This document shows, piece after piece, positions 5,090 through 5,229 of a stretch of 5,229 bases of DNA; within the stretch, counting starts at the first letter, position 1; each line of letters begins with the position of its first letter. The DNA is from Spirochaetales bacterium (GTDB lineage Bacteria; Spirochaetota; Spirochaetia; Treponematales; UBA12059), in assembly GCA_016938515.1 (NCBI GenBank), contig JAFGUM010000428.1:1-5229 (forward strand), given 5' to 3'. The translations under genes were made by a program, and so were the position numbers. Under the pieces are notes generated by a model. The model was not told the origin of the DNA, did not search any database, and was given only the letters and a program-made list of their open reading frames with translations.

Positions 5090-5229
5090 ATGAGTGGCTC
5101 CTTCTTTACCGTTGGTACTAGGACTTATGGATCTGGCAGGGTGATGATCGTAGCAGAAATAGGCACGGCACACGGCGGGTCCCTTCAAAAAGCTGGTGAG
5201 CTTATCAGTGCGGCAGTAGACGCCGGTGC
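5090..5229 (+). CDS. NeuB/SpsE-type N-acetylneuraminate (sialic-acid-like) synthase, N-terminal fragment
   Basis: Only the first 46 residues are in the window. The stretch IVAEIGTAHGGSLQKAGELI followed by SAAVDAGA matches the first strand and helix of the NeuB TIM barrel (family pattern AEIG-x-x-H-x-G-x-x-x-x-A with a following AGA). This family condenses phosphoenolpyruvate with an N-acetylhexosamine to make nonulosonic acids such as sialic, legionaminic or pseudaminic acid, used in surface glycans or flagellin glycosylation. E23 and H28 are the conserved residues visible. The ATG at 5090 has AAAGG 8 nt upstream and gives a normal-length lead-in (FFTVGTRTYGSGRV). The frame is open further upstream and a GTG at 5069 is an alternative start. 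The gene diverges from the zinc-ribbon gene. The substrate and the presence of a C-terminal antifreeze-like (SAF) domain cannot be judged here. Confidence 0.85.
   Translation, partial: MSGSFFTVGTRTYGSGRVMIVAEIGTAHGGSLQKAGELISAAVDAG

Overview
The window (about 55% GC by eye) reads as a compact bacterial chromosome segment with one long leftward gene cluster on the minus strand. In transcription order it is yebC, ruvC, ruvA, ruvB, queA and then a class II CCA/poly(A) nucleotidyltransferase that runs off the left edge. Upstream of it lies a small leftward zinc-ribbon protein of unknown function. A rightward NeuB-type sialic-acid-like synthase starts at the right edge and is cut off. The yebC-ruvCAB-queA order is widespread in bacteria. 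A spirochaete (Treponema/Spirochaeta-like) is my best guess from the gene mix and the flavour of the proteins, but this is low confidence. There is no sign of phage, transposon, CRISPR or tRNA/rRNA.

Layout: 1-514 partial tRNA nucleotidyltransferase (-); 524-1540 queA (-); 1515-2546 ruvB (-); 2543-3142 ruvA (-); 3150-3683 ruvC (-, GTG start); 3685-4422 yebC (-); 4423-4747 intergenic region with a good sigma70-type promoter and a roughly 145-nt potentially structured leader for the yebC cluster; 4748-4984 78-aa four-cysteine protein (-); 4985-5089 divergent promoter region; 5090-5229 start of a neuB-like gene (+).

The genes from yebC to the nucleotidyltransferase are separated by 1, 7 and 9 nt, or overlap by 4 and 26 nt. 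They look like one operon driven from the promoter near 4577-4606. The operon joins a translation/regulatory factor (YebC), the complete Holliday-junction processing set (RuvA and RuvB for branch migration, RuvC for resolution) and two tRNA-maturation enzymes (QueA for queuosine, and the CCA enzyme for 3' ends).

All major proteins are recognisable housekeeping families. I see no convincing novel multi-gene system. The items most worth a second look are the nested inverted repeats and proline-rich mini-ORF in the yebC leader, the face-to-face overlapping -10 boxes between the zinc-ribbon gene and neuB, and the uncharacterised zinc-ribbon protein itself.
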